Positions 16,601 through 26,038 are shown, numbered from the stretch's first letter. The stretch is 39,904 bases of DNA from an uncultured Blautia sp. (GCF_947654165.1 NZ_CANTKB010000029.1:1-39904), one strand, 5' to 3'. Numbers and translations are program-made. Notes: generated by a model from the sequence alone, not told the origin.

Positions 16601-17497
16601 TCAGAGATTTCGGAATACGTCACCGCTGTTCCAGTCATCCGGTATTCTGGTCATGACAATGTCACGGATTAATTCACGCTCAAAACCGTCAAAGCATTTG
16701 TTGGTAATACCCATATCAATGGCATCTGCAGGACGCAGACCACCGGATACCAGACGTATTGCTCCGATCAGTCCTCGCAGGTCAACGGCTTTTGTGGAGA
16801 TTTCTCCGTTTTTGGCTTTTAACTGCAAGTCCAGGAATAAACCGGAAAATTGCTCCAGTGCCTCTGGCTCAATAGAAGGAAAGATGCTCTGGAGAATCTG
16901 TTCCAGACGGTCTTTGGTGAGAGACGGCATGTTAATGACCATGAAACGTGAGACAAGAGCCTCGTTTAATTCTTTTGTTCCTGCGTATCCGTAATTCATG
17001 GTTGCAATGAAGCGTGTGGCAGGATGAAGTTTGATACGGTCGTATCCCGGAACATCCATAATACGGCGGTAATCCAGTGTGGCGTGAAGTACAGAGACAG
17101 CATCGTTTTTTGCCATATTGATCTCATCCAGAATACCAAAACCACCGTACTGGGCACACTGGTAGATAGGACCTTTGCGAAGCTGCACTTCGTTGTTCTT
17201 GAAAGTGTCGGTACCGATCAGACTGTTGCTGTCTGTGTTGACATGAAAGGAAATATTGTAAATAGGTCTGCCGAAAATCCATGCCAGGTTTTCAGCCAGT
17301 ACATTTTTTCCGGTGGCTTTATCCCCGCAGATGAGAAGATTTTCGCCTTCTAAGAGGGCGGTGACTGCTTTTTCCAGAATATTTGTTCCATAGAAAGGCA
17401 TAGAAGGCTCCGTGACACGGGACAGGACTTCTTCTTCCGTGGGATACATAGATTTAAAGGTATTGATACGTGCCTGTAATGTTTCATTTAATCTCAT
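16601..17497 (-). CDS. MoxR-family AAA+ ATPase (NorQ/CbbQ-like)
   Basis: This 298-aa protein has Walker A GDKATGKN (residues 58-65) and Walker B GILDEIN (Asp124-Glu125). A sensor segment ATRFIATMNYG and an arginine-containing ALVSRFMVINMP stretch follow. Members form hexamers that use ATP to remodel client enzymes with a VWA partner, and that partner follows directly. AGAGGA precedes the ATG. The gene is divergent from adenosine deaminase across about 150 AT-rich bases. The client is unknown. Confidence 0.9.
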   Translation of the reverse strand: MRLNETLQARINTFKSMYPTEEEVLSRVTEPSMPFYGTNILEKAVTALLEGENLLICGDKATGKNVLAENLAWIFGRPIYNISFHVNTDSNSLIGTDTFKNNEVQLRKGPIYQCAQYGGFGILDEINMAKNDAVSVLHATLDYRRIMDVPGYDRIKLHPATRFIATMNYGYAGTKELNEALVSRFMVINMPSLTKDRLEQILQSIFPSIEPEALEQFSGLFLDLQLKAKNGEISTKAVDLRGLIGAIRLVSGGLRPADAIDMGITNKCFDGFERELIRDIVMTRIPDDWNSGDVFRNL

Positions 17498-17648
17498 AAG
17501 GAAATTCCTCTTTTCTTAAAATCTGTGATCGATTGTTTATAGTAGGTATTATAACGAAAAAATCAGAATTATTATAGAGTTTTTTAACAAAATTTATGAT
17601 AAAGTAAGGGTAGAATATGTGATTTTGACCGTGGAAAGGAGTAGTGTG

Positions 17649-18596
17649 ATGATGGATATAAAAAGTATGGAAAAATATGATCTGCATTGCCATCTGGATG
17701 GCTCATTGTCCGAAGCCTGCATTCGCAATCTGGCCGGGGAGGCAGGAATTTCTCTGGAAGGCTGTCATCTGGAGAAAGAGTTAAGAGCAGAGGAAGAATG
17801 TAAAAGTCTGGCAGAATATCTGACAAAGTTTGATTTACCTTTACGATGTCTGGTCAGCGAAAAAAGTTTTACAGAAGCAGTAAAGGATGTGATGCGGACA
17901 GCAGCACAGGAGCAGGTGGTTTATCTGGAAATCCGTTTTGCACCAATGCTTTCTGTGACGGAAAAACTAACGGCAAATAAAATCATAGAAGCGGCAATAA
18001 AAGGCTTGAAGGAAGGGGAGCGTCTCTATGGGGCCAGGGGCAATCTGATTCTTTGCGGAATGCGGCATCAGCCGGTAGAATTAAATAGAAAACTGGTGGA
18101 ACTGGCAGCAGATTATTATGGGTATGGTGTATGTGCCCTGGATTTGGCAGGGGACGAGACGGCATTCCCGGTAAGACAGCAGGCAGAAATGTTTCAAAGG
18201 GCAAGAGAACTGGGGATTCCTTTTACCATTCATGCAGGAGAATGCGGAAGTGCTCAGAGTATCTGGGATGCGATTGAGCTTGGAGCATCCAGAATCGGAC
18301 ACGGAATCGCAGCGGCAAAGGATGAAACACTGATGAGATACTGTGCGGAACATAAGATTCCCTTTGAAATGTGTCCGGTGAGTAATCTTCAGACCAAGGC
18401 GGTAAGGACAATGGAGGAATATCCTTTTCTGAAATTTCTGGAAGCAGGAATACCGGTGACAATCAACACCGATAATAGAACGGTGAGCAGCACCTCCATG
18501 ACAAAAGAACTGGAACTTTTACAGTGCTATTATGGAATAGGGGAGAAAGTACTGTTGCAGTTGATGGAAAACGGGAAAAACGCAGCGTTTCAATAA
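17649..18596 (+). CDS. add: Adenosine deaminase
   Basis: This 315-aa cytoplasmic zinc enzyme converts adenosine to inosine in purine salvage. Metal ligands His13 and His15 lie in DLHCHLDGS. His195 and the catalytic Glu198 lie in IHAGECGS, His218 in RIGHG, and Asp275 in TINTDNR. Two ATGs (17649, 17652) follow GAAAGGAG; the first is used, and upstream in-frame codons lack an RBS. The C-terminus is somewhat shorter than in many Add proteins (about 330-350 aa). A related amidohydrolase acting on another purine nucleoside is possible but less likely. Confidence 0.9.
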   Translation: MMDIKSMEKYDLHCHLDGSLSEACIRNLAGEAGISLEGCHLEKELRAEEECKSLAEYLTKFDLPLRCLVSEKSFTEAVKDVMRTAAQEQVVYLEIRFAPMLSVTEKLTANKIIEAAIKGLKEGERLYGARGNLILCGMRHQPVELNRKLVELAADYYGYGVCALDLAGDETAFPVRQQAEMFQRARELGIPFTIHAGECGSAQSIWDAIELGASRIGHGIAAAKDETLMRYCAEHKIPFEMCPVSNLQTKAVRTMEEYPFLKFLEAGIPVTINTDNRTVSSTSMTKELELLQCYYGIGEKVLLQLMENGKNAAFQ

Positions 18597-18634
18597 ACCT
18601 GCAGAAAATAGGTTCCATTTGAAGAAATGAACAG

Positions 18635-18663
18635 TTGATTTTTTGTATACCGATTGGTATAAT
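18635..18663 (+). promoter_or_regulatory. tetR promoter with overlapping TetR operator
   Basis: TTGATT (18635-18640) and a perfect TATAAT (18658-18663) are separated by 17 bases. The inverted repeat TATACC-GATT-GGTATA (18646-18661) covers the spacer and most of the -10. A bound TetR dimer would occlude polymerase, indicating autorepression. Confidence 0.75.
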
Positions 18664-18704
18664 GGCAGTAGATGATACGTGGGCAAAGAAAGGTGGTGAT
18701 ACAC

Positions 18705-19286
18705 ATGGATAACCGAGAGCTTCTTTTGAATACGGCACTGGAACTGTTTCATGCCAAGGGCTATGACGCAGTGGGAGTGCAGGAGATCGTAGACCGGGCG
18801 GGGGTGACGAAACCGACTCTTTATTACTATTTTGGCAGTAAGCTGGGTCTTTTAAAAAGTCTTTTGGAGAGTCGGTACAGCATTTTGGAAGCACAGATCA
18901 CAGAGGCATCTAAGACACCGGGAAATCTTCCCCAGGTGCTTTATCAGGTTGCCAGAGTATTTTTTGATTTTGCTGCATCTCAGGAGAAATTTTATCTGTT
19001 TATGCTGGCACTGTTTTATTCAGGAAGAGAGAATGAGGCATTCCAGACCGTGTCACCACTGATTGAGCGGCATTATCAGCTGATTGTAAGTATTTTCGAG
19101 CATTTTTCCGGAGAACTGGGAAACATGAGAGGGAGACAGCGGCTGTTTGCTGTAGGTTTCACAGGTGTTTTGAACCATCATATCATGATGGTGAGTTACG
19201 GGCTTTCTGAGAATGAGAAGTTTGAGATTTCCAACGAAACAACCTATGAAATTGTCCATCAATTCTTATATGGAATTTACACATGA
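18705..19286 (+). CDS. TetR/AcrR-family regulator
   Basis: This 193-aa protein has an N-terminal HTH (LLLNTALELFHAKGYDAVG, VQEIVDRAGVTKPTLYYYFGSK, about residues 5-47) and a helical effector domain. The ATG at 18705 is chosen because AAGGTGGTG precedes it and the HTH follows. Its own promoter carries a matching palindrome. The GH13 gene starts 38 bases after its stop on the same strand, so the TetR may also set expression of the alpha-glucan genes by read-through (inference). The ligand is unknown. Confidence 0.9.
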   Translation: MDNRELLLNTALELFHAKGYDAVGVQEIVDRAGVTKPTLYYYFGSKLGLLKSLLESRYSILEAQITEASKTPGNLPQVLYQVARVFFDFAASQEKFYLFMLALFYSGRENEAFQTVSPLIERHYQLIVSIFEHFSGELGNMRGRQRLFAVGFTGVLNHHIMMVSYGLSENEKFEISNETTYEIVHQFLYGIYT

Positions 19287-19324
19287 GAAAAGAAAAAAGA
19301 TTTGATTAGCAGGAGGAAGGCAGC

Positions 19325-20686
19325 ATGGCAGCATGGTATGAAGAGGCAGTGTTTTATCATATGTATCCCATCGGTATGACGGGAGCACCCAGAGAAAATA
19401 AAGAAGAAGGTATCGTACACCGATTTGAGCAGTTGGAGGAATGGCTTCCCCACATTGCCGAAATCGGATGTACAGCGATTTATATAGGGCCTTTATTCGA
19501 ATCCACCACCCACGGTTACGACACCAGAGATTATAAAGTGGTGGACCGTCGTCTGGGGGATAATGATGATTTTGTACGATTCGTAAAAAAGGCTCATGAA
19601 CTTGGAATCAAAGTTGTGGTAGACGGTGTGTTTAATCATACAGGAAGAGAGTTTTTTGCATTTCAGGATATCCGGAGAAACCGGGAACATTCTCAATACT
19701 GCAGTTGGTATAAGGGGATTAATTTCGGATGGAATAATCCTTATAATGACGGTTTCGGGTATGAAGCCTGGAGAAATTGTTTTGAACTGGTGAACCTGAA
19801 TCTCTGGGAACCTGCAGTGAGAGAATATCTGCTGGGTGTGATCGATTTCTGGATCGAGACTTTTGATATTGACGGAATCCGTCTCGACTGTGCAGATTGT
19901 CTGGAATTTTCTTTTATGGAAGAGATGCGGAGAAGAACCTCTGCAAAAAAAGCGGATTTCTGGCTTATGGGAGAAGTGATTCACGGGGATTACAGCCGTT
20001 ACATCCAGGACGGGCAGAAGATGCTTCACAGTGTAACAAACTATGAATTGCACAAAGGTCTTTATTCCGGTCATAATGACCACAATTATTTTGAGATTGC
20101 CCATACCATCCGCAGAGAATTTGATGAGAACGGCGGTATTTACAGGGGAATGAAGCTGTACTCCTTTGTGGACAATCATGATGTGGACCGCATTATCAGC
20201 AAGCTCAGAAATAAAGACCATATTTATCCGGTTTACACGCTGTTGTATACACTTCCGGGAATCCCGTCTGTCTATTATGGTTCTGAATGGGGGATCGAGG
20301 GACAGAAGCAGGGTGGAAATGACGACCCGTTAAGACCGGCAGTAGAGATCAAAAAGGCATTGGAAGAACAGAAGGATTCCAAGATCTTAGCATGGGTGAC
20401 CTGGCTGGGAGCTATGCATAAAGAATATGCAGAATGTCTGGCATATGGAAGATACCGGGAACTGCTGCTTACCAACAGACAATATGCTTTTGCCAGATTT
20501 ACAGACAAAGACTGTCTGGTGATCGCAGTAAATAATGATGAGCAGGAGGCATCGGTCAGTGTTCCGGTACCTGTACAGGATAAATGTTATGTAAACTTAG
20601 AAACGAAAGAAGAATATATGCCTGAAAACGGACGGATCCAGATTGTTTTAAAACCGTCAGGAAGTGCTGTTTTCAGTATAAAATAA
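19325..20686 (+). CDS. GH13 alpha-amylase-family glucosidase
   Basis: This 453-aa protein shows all four GH13 regions: DGVFNH; GIRLDCADCL with nucleophile Asp188; MGEVIHGDY with acid/base Glu217; and VDNHDVDR with Asp286. A short C-terminal beta domain ends the protein. There is no signal peptide, so it would act on intracellular maltodextrin or glycogen fragments. Its size resembles cytoplasmic maltodextrin glucosidases or cyclomaltodextrinases without the N-terminal domain. AGGAGG precedes the ATG. The branching-enzyme gene follows after 46 bases. The exact substrate and subfamily cannot be set from motifs. Confidence 0.88.
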   Translation: MAAWYEEAVFYHMYPIGMTGAPRENKEEGIVHRFEQLEEWLPHIAEIGCTAIYIGPLFESTTHGYDTRDYKVVDRRLGDNDDFVRFVKKAHELGIKVVVDGVFNHTGREFFAFQDIRRNREHSQYCSWYKGINFGWNNPYNDGFGYEAWRNCFELVNLNLWEPAVREYLLGVIDFWIETFDIDGIRLDCADCLEFSFMEEMRRRTSAKKADFWLMGEVIHGDYSRYIQDGQKMLHSVTNYELHKGLYSGHNDHNYFEIAHTIRREFDENGGIYRGMKLYSFVDNHDVDRIISKLRNKDHIYPVYTLLYTLPGIPSVYYGSEWGIEGQKQGGNDDPLRPAVEIKKALEEQKDSKILAWVTWLGAMHKEYAECLAYGRYRELLLTNRQYAFARFTDKDCLVIAVNNDEQEASVSVPVPVQDKCYVNLETKEEYMPENGRIQIVLKPSGSAVFSIK

Positions 20687-20732
20687 AGAAAACCAAGAAA
20701 CATGAGAAACATGAAAAAAAGGGGAAAAGCTT

Positions 20733-22640
20733 ATGGGAACAAATATGAAAGTCACCGAACTGGATCGTTACCTGTTCGGTCAGGGAACACATTATGAAAT
20801 CTATAAATTGCTGGGGGCACATCCGGGCACCCAGAGAAAAAAACCAGGTGTATTTTTTGCCGTATGGGCACCCAGAGCCAAGGGCGTATCGGTTGTAGGT
20901 GATTTTAACGGCTGGGACCCGGAAGCGGATGTGATGCAGTGTGACAATGATATGGGAATTTATCAGTTGTTTATTCCGGGTGTAAAAGAAGGTGCACTGT
21001 ACAAGTATTGCATTACCACATATAATGACAAGCTCCTGTATAAAGCAGACCCTTACGGAAATTATGCGGAGCTTCGTCCCGGCAATGCATCCAGAGTTAC
21101 TGATCTGGCAAAACCTTATCGCTGGGGGGATTCTGCGTGGCTTACCAAGCGTCAGGCGTTTGATCCGGCAAAAGATGCCATGTCAATCTATGAGGTACAT
21201 CCCGGTTCCTGGAAGAAGCATCCTGCCCAGGGGGAAGATGATCCTGGCTTCTATAACTACAGAGAACTGGCCCATGCACTGGCCGGTTATGTGAAAGAGA
21301 TGGGGTATACCCATGTGGAACTTATGGGAATCGCAGAACATCCCTTTGACGGTTCCTGGGGATATCAGGTAAGCGGATATTATGCTCCTACGTCCCGCTA
21401 CGGAACACCGGAGGATTTCCGTTATTTTATCAATTATATGCACAAGAATAAGATTGGTGTTATCCTGGACTGGGTACCGGCACATTTTCCAAAAGATGCT
21501 CATGGGCTGGCTGATTTTGACGGCACACCGACTTATGAATATGCAGATCCGAGAAAGGGTGAACACCCGGACTGGGGAACAAAGGTTTTCGATTACGGTA
21601 AAAATGAGGTAAAGAACTTCCTCATTGCCAATGCACTGTTCTGGATCGAAGAGTTCCATGTGGACGGACTTCGTGTGGATGCAGTGGCTTCTATGCTGTA
21701 TCTGGATTATGGACGTGAAGCCGGACAGTGGGTACCGAACAAATACGGAGAAAACAAGAATCTGGAGGCCATTGAATTTTTTAAACATCTGAATTCCGTT
21801 ATACTTGGAAAACATAAAGGTACGGTCATGATTGCAGAGGAATCTACCGCATGGCCTCAGGTGACCGGTAAACCGGAAGACGGAGGTCTTGGTTTCAGCC
21901 TGAAATGGAATATGGGCTGGATGCATGATTTCCTGGAATACATGAAATTAGACCCTTATTTCCGGCAGTATAATCATCACAAAATGACGTTCTCTACCTC
22001 TTATGCATACAGTGAAAATTATGTTCTGGTGCTGTCTCATGATGAGGTGGTACATCTGAAATGCTCTATGATCAATAAGATGCCTGGGCTCGGACAGGAT
22101 AAGTTCGAGAACTTAAAGGCAGGTTATTCTTATATGATCGGGCATCCGGGAAAGAAACTTCTGTTTATGGGACAGGATTTCGGACAGTATCAGGAGTGGA
22201 GTGAGGCAAGAGAGTTAGACTGGTATCTGTTAAGAGAGGAAAATCACCGTCAGCTTCAAAATTATGTGAAGGAACTTTTAAAATTATACAAGAAATATCC
22301 GGCCTTGTATGCCAATGACCAGAATCCTCAGGGGTTTGAGTGGATCAATGCAGATGATGCGGCAAGAAGTATTTTCAGCTTTGTGAGATGGTCACCAACA
22401 GGAAGAAACAACCTGCTGTTTGTGATCAATTACACACCGGTTGCCAGAGAGGATTATATGGTAGGGGTTCCGAAACGAAAACAATACAAGCTGATCCTGA
22501 ACAGCAAGGAACCGGAATTCGGCGGAGATGTACATAAAGAACAGTTGGTATATCGGGCTGTGAAGAAAGAGTGCGACGGAAGACCATACTCTTTTGCATA
22601 TTCACTTCCGGCATATGGAGTCGCTATATTTCAGTTTTAA
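20733..22640 (+). CDS. glgB: 1,4-alpha-glucan branching enzyme GlgB
   Basis: This 635-aa GH13 enzyme makes alpha-1,6 branches in glycogen. An N-terminal CBM48 domain (FAVWAPRAKGVSVVGDFNGWDPE, about residues 43-65) is followed by the catalytic barrel. The barrel has DWVPAHFP, GLRVDAVASML (nucleophile Asp316), IAEESTAWP (acid/base) and LSHDEVVH. A C-terminal all-beta domain closes it. It directly follows another GH13 enzyme; the other glycogen genes (glgA, glgC, glgP) are not in the window. Length is typical of the shorter GlgB form without the extra N1 domain. Confidence 0.95.
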   Translation: MGTNMKVTELDRYLFGQGTHYEIYKLLGAHPGTQRKKPGVFFAVWAPRAKGVSVVGDFNGWDPEADVMQCDNDMGIYQLFIPGVKEGALYKYCITTYNDKLLYKADPYGNYAELRPGNASRVTDLAKPYRWGDSAWLTKRQAFDPAKDAMSIYEVHPGSWKKHPAQGEDDPGFYNYRELAHALAGYVKEMGYTHVELMGIAEHPFDGSWGYQVSGYYAPTSRYGTPEDFRYFINYMHKNKIGVILDWVPAHFPKDAHGLADFDGTPTYEYADPRKGEHPDWGTKVFDYGKNEVKNFLIANALFWIEEFHVDGLRVDAVASMLYLDYGREAGQWVPNKYGENKNLEAIEFFKHLNSVILGKHKGTVMIAEESTAWPQVTGKPEDGGLGFSLKWNMGWMHDFLEYMKLDPYFRQYNHHKMTFSTSYAYSENYVLVLSHDEVVHLKCSMINKMPGLGQDKFENLKAGYSYMIGHPGKKLLFMGQDFGQYQEWSEARELDWYLLREENHRQLQNYVKELLKLYKKYPALYANDQNPQGFEWINADDAARSIFSFVRWSPTGRNNLLFVINYTPVAREDYMVGVPKRKQYKLILNSKEPEFGGDVHKEQLVYRAVKKECDGRPYSFAYSLPAYGVAIFQF

Positions 22641-22668
22641 CTAAATTTAGAAAAGGAAGTTTCCATCT

Positions 22669-23661
22669 ATGAAAATCTATGACTTGCATTGTGATACCAT
22701 AAGCAGGATTTATGAACTTCGAAAACAGGGAAAAGAAGCAGAATTATACAAAAATGATCTGCATCTCGATATTCAGAAACTGCAAAAAGGGGAATACGGA
22801 CTCCAGACCTTTGCACTCTTTGTAGACAAAGGGAATACTGAAAATTGCTTTAAAGAAGCTGAAAATATGGTTCGTATCTTCAAAGAAGAGCTGGAAAAAA
22901 ATAAAGAATCTATTGCTCAGGTCTGCACATATGAGGAGTTAGAGAGCAATGAGCAAGAGGGAAAAGTATCTGCTCTGCTTTCTTTGGAGGAAGGAGCTGT
23001 TTTTCAACAGGATTTTGAGGAGCTGAAATGGTTTTATGACCAGGGAGCAAGACTTGCTACGTTTACCTGGAATCATGAAAATATGCTGGGATATCCCAAT
23101 CACTTTGGCGATCCTTTGAAAGAAAGACCCTGGAGCAGAGGGAATGAACAGGGACTGAAGAAGAGAGGCTTGGAAGTGCTGGAGCAAATGGAACATCTGC
23201 ACATGATTCCGGATGTGTCTCATCTTTCGGATGGTGGTTTCTGGGATGTAGCCAATGCGGCAAAACGTCCGTTTCTTGCCAGCCACTCGAATGCAAGAGG
23301 AGCAGCACCAGATGCGGCAAGGAATCTCACAGATGATATGATTCGTGTTCTGGCAGAAAAAGGCGGTATTATGGGATTGAATTTCTGCGTTTCCTTTGTC
23401 CGGGAGAGATGGACGCCCGGTGAACCGGGAGCTTCTATGGAAGAATTAATAAGGCAGATGAACTATATCATCAATGTGGGCGGTGAAGAATGCCTGGGTC
23501 TTGGTTCCGATTTTGACGGTATAGAAGAAGCACCTCAGATGCAGAACGGAGCGGGTATGCAAAGCCTGACAGAAGCAATGGAAAGAGCAGGGATGACCTG
23601 CAGACAGATTGAAAGAATCTGTTATGGAAATGTAAAGAGATTTTTGAGAGAGAATCTGTAG
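22669..23661 (+). CDS. Membrane-dipeptidase-family (M19) dipeptidase
   Basis: This 330-aa binuclear zinc peptidase cleaves dipeptides, including D-amino-acid-containing ones in some relatives. The motifs are DLHCDT (His7, Asp9), a Glu in LEEGAVF (Glu108), His185 in VSHLSD, His206 in ASHSNARG and GLGSDFDG (Asp281). The family-typical NLTDDMIRVLAEKGGIMGLNF stretch is present. There is no signal peptide or membrane anchor despite the family name, so it is cytoplasmic. GGAAG lies before the ATG. It starts 28 bases after glgB and is probably co-transcribed without an obvious functional link. Confidence 0.92.
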   Translation: MKIYDLHCDTISRIYELRKQGKEAELYKNDLHLDIQKLQKGEYGLQTFALFVDKGNTENCFKEAENMVRIFKEELEKNKESIAQVCTYEELESNEQEGKVSALLSLEEGAVFQQDFEELKWFYDQGARLATFTWNHENMLGYPNHFGDPLKERPWSRGNEQGLKKRGLEVLEQMEHLHMIPDVSHLSDGGFWDVANAAKRPFLASHSNARGAAPDAARNLTDDMIRVLAEKGGIMGLNFCVSFVRERWTPGEPGASMEELIRQMNYIINVGGEECLGLGSDFDGIEEAPQMQNGAGMQSLTEAMERAGMTCRQIERICYGNVKRFLRENL

Positions 23662-23783
23662 AGTTAAAACAAGTTAGAAATGGGCTGTTGGGAAATGATA
23701 TGTTCCTTTGTGCCAAAGAGACTTTCCAAAGATGTCTGGATAGGCTAAAACGGGAAAATAAGAAATAAAGAGTGATTTATGAA

Positions 23784-23852
23784 AAAAATACGAATCTCTC
23801 GTAGAGAATCAGATATGAAAAGCACTGATTTCTATGGGAAATTCGTATTTTT
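23784..23852. terminator. Long hairpin between convergent genes
   Basis: AAAAATACGAAT (23784-23795) pairs perfectly with ATTCGTATTTTT (23841-23852), and AATCAG (23807-23812) pairs with CTGATT (23825-23830) inside. A/T runs at both ends make it a likely bidirectional terminator. The rest of 23662-23920 shows no gene. Confidence 0.65.
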
Positions 23853-23920
23853 AGATTTAAAGCCTAAAAATCAGTATTGACTGGTATGCTCCTTTTCTAT
23901 GTAAAACTTTCAAAACTATG

Positions 23921-24961
23921 TTAGCGATACTTAATGGCCAGAGCTTCAAAATCGCTTGCAAAGTCTTTCACAGCTTCTTCGTTGGTTGCCCAGGAAGTAC
24001 AGAAACGCAGACAGGTGTGGTCTTTGTCTGGTTTACACTGGAAAGTGGTGAGACAGATTTCGTTCACTTCTCTTGCCAGCTCATCAGGGAAAATGGGGAA
24101 AATTTGATTGGTCGGAGCGTCACAAAGGAGCGGAATTCCCATTTTTTCAAAGACTTCTTTTAAGGGCTGCATGAGACGGATGCTTCTTGCACCAAGCTCT
24201 ATGTAAAGATTGTTTTTGAATAACTCTTCAAACTGGACACCCAGCATCCAGCCTTTTGCTAAAATTGCACCTTTTTGTTTCATGTTAAAGCGGAAATGTT
24301 CTTTGAATGATTCATTTACCAGAACAAGTGCTTCTCCGAACATGGCTCCGGTCTTGGTTCCTCCGATGTAAAAAGCATCACAGAGTTTAGGGAGATCCGG
24401 GAATGTCAGGTGTGTGACTTCCTGTGCGGCCAGAGCGGCAGCCAGGCGGGCACCGTCCATATACAGATATAAGTCATGACGCTTGCAAAAAGCGTATAAA
24501 TCTTCGATTTCTTCTTTTGTATAGACTGTTCCGATCTCGGTAGGGTTGGAGATATAGACCATTCTTGGCTCTACCCAGTGTTCGTTTTCGTGAAGGTTCA
24601 GTACCGGGCGGATCAGATCAGGTGTCAGTTTTCCGTCTTCAGTCATAACCGGAAATACTTTGTGTCCTGTGGCCTCGATGGAACCTGTTTCGTGGGTGTT
24701 GATATGTCCGGTCTCAGCACTTATGACAGCTTCATAAGGTCTTAAGACGTGGGAGATGAAAGTAAGATTTGTCAAAGTTCCCCCCGCAATAAAATGAATA
24801 TCAACACTGTAGTCTTCCAGTGCTTCCTGTATTAAATCCCGAGCAGCGTGAGAATGTTCATCCAGCCCATAAGAATTATTCTGATGATAATTAATGGTTT
24901 CAAGAGCACGGAGGATGTTAGGGTGTGCTCCTTCACTGTAATCATTGAGAAAACTATACAT
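23921..24961 (-). CDS. ltaE: Low-specificity L-threonine aldolase (PLP beta-eliminating-lyase family)
   Basis: This 346-aa fold-type I PLP enzyme cleaves threonine/allo-threonine to glycine and acetaldehyde. The PLP lysine is Lys203 in YIGGTKTGAMFGEAL. The N-terminal NDYSEGAHPNILRAL segment and LYLYMDGARLAAAL (PLP-ring Asp) are family hallmarks. AGAGAGG precedes the ATG. It is a single-gene unit convergent with the dipeptidase and divergent from the DapF-like gene. A related lyase specificity is possible. Confidence 0.9.
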   Translation of the reverse strand: MYSFLNDYSEGAHPNILRALETINYHQNNSYGLDEHSHAARDLIQEALEDYSVDIHFIAGGTLTNLTFISHVLRPYEAVISAETGHINTHETGSIEATGHKVFPVMTEDGKLTPDLIRPVLNLHENEHWVEPRMVYISNPTEIGTVYTKEEIEDLYAFCKRHDLYLYMDGARLAAALAAQEVTHLTFPDLPKLCDAFYIGGTKTGAMFGEALVLVNESFKEHFRFNMKQKGAILAKGWMLGVQFEELFKNNLYIELGARSIRLMQPLKEVFEKMGIPLLCDAPTNQIFPIFPDELAREVNEICLTTFQCKPDKDHTCLRFCTSWATNEEAVKDFASDFEALAIKYR

Positions 24962-25052
24962 GATACAAACCTCTCTTCCTGTATTTTGCGAATTATGGAT
25001 TTATTCTAACATAGAATTGCCTTTCTGCACAGAGGGAAAAAGCAGGTTCCTG

Positions 25053-25081
25053 TTGAGGTTTTTTTGAAATACAGATATAAT
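25053..25081 (+). promoter_or_regulatory. Promoter of the DapF-like gene
   Basis: TTGAGG (25053-25058), a 17-base spacer and a perfect TATAAT (25076-25081) lie about 95 bases before the start codon. No riboswitch-like fold is evident in the leader. Confidence 0.65.
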
Positions 25082-25176
25082 GAAACAAAAGGCAGCATAT
25101 GGAGTATGAACACAATCCGCTTTTTATACATAAATAAGTATTAGAGAGGATTATGGGAGGAAAGGAAACAGAAAAT

Positions 25177-26013
25177 ATGGAATTTTATAAATATCACAGT
25201 CTTGGAAATGATTATCTGGTATATGACTGCAGAAAAAACGAGGAAGAGCTAAATCCTGATAAAATTGTGAGGATTTGCACCAGAAAATTTGGTATCGGAG
25301 CAGATGGTATTGTAGCAGGACCATATATGGACGGTGACAAGATGTGTGTAAAAGTCTACAATGCAGACGGTTCAGAGACAGAGCAGGGTGGAAATGCTAT
25401 TCGTATTTTTGCACATTATTTAAAAAGTATCGGAGAAGTTCAGAGAGAGAGTTTTACTCTTTATACCAAAAGCGGTGAGGTGGATATCCGTTTTTTGAAC
25501 CGGGAGGGAACCAGGATTCAGATGTCTATGGGACAATTATCCTTCAGCAGCAAAAAGCTGGGGCTTTCCGGGCCGGAGAGAGAAGCAGTCCATGAATATT
25601 TTAATTTTGGCGGAGAAGAATATGACTGTACCTGTGTGTCTACGGGAAATCCTCACTGTGTGATTATTACCGATGAGATTTCCAGAGCGAAAATATGCGG
25701 TATTGGAAAATATTCAGAATGTGCAGACTATTTTCCTGACAGAACAAACACATTGATCGTAAAAGTGCTGGATAAGAATAATATTCAGATTGAAATCTTT
25801 GAGCGAGGAGTAGGCTACACGCTTTCTTCGGCAACCTGCAGTTGTGCGGCAGCAGGGGCAGCGTTTCGTCAGGGATTGATTGATTCTGATGTGATGGTAC
25901 ACATGCCGGGAGGAAAACTCTGGACTCAGATTGATGAGGACTGGAATGTGAAAATGATAGGAAGCGTGAAGAGAATCTGCAAGATGGAATTATTTGAGGA
26001 TTTCTTTCACTGA
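25177..26013 (+). CDS. Diaminopimelate epimerase (DapF) family protein without the two catalytic cysteines
   Basis: This 278-aa protein has both DapF halves: MEFYKYHSLGNDYLVYD at the start, NADGSETE at 63-70 and ERGVGYT at 209-215. In canonical DapF the first catalytic Cys sits in EMCGNG; here the sequence is EQGGNA, with Gly71 in its place. The second sits in ACGTG; here it is SSATC, with Ser218 in its place and a Cys three residues on (Cys221). It therefore should not use the standard two-thiol mechanism for LL/meso-DAP. It may be a specialised paralogue or a non-catalytic binder. The start at 25177 fits the family; an upstream ATG at 25153 adds eight unmatched residues. A transporter follows 25 bases later. 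Confidence 0.8.
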   Translation: MEFYKYHSLGNDYLVYDCRKNEEELNPDKIVRICTRKFGIGADGIVAGPYMDGDKMCVKVYNADGSETEQGGNAIRIFAHYLKSIGEVQRESFTLYTKSGEVDIRFLNREGTRIQMSMGQLSFSSKKLGLSGPEREAVHEYFNFGGEEYDCTCVSTGNPHCVIITDEISRAKICGIGKYSECADYFPDRTNTLIVKVLDKNNIQIEIFERGVGYTLSSATCSCAAAGAAFRQGLIDSDVMVHMPGGKLWTQIDEDWNVKMIGSVKRICKMELFEDFFH

Positions 26014-26038
26014 GAGAAAATAAGGAAAAGAGGAGACT

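Noticed and set aside
19493..20221. Minus-strand open frame (242 codons) inside the GH13 gene
   Set aside because: It shadows a gene with all four GH13 catalytic regions; the translation resembles no protein family.
21183..21926. Long minus-strand open frame (247 codons) inside glgB
   Set aside because: It is antisense to a clear GlgB with all GH13 motifs, has Cys/His/Ile-rich composition with no domain, and has no convincing RBS.
25153..25176. Upstream ATG of the DapF-like gene
   Set aside because: It adds eight residues with no family match; MEFYKYHSLGND is the usual DapF beginning. It remains possible because an AGAGGA precedes it.
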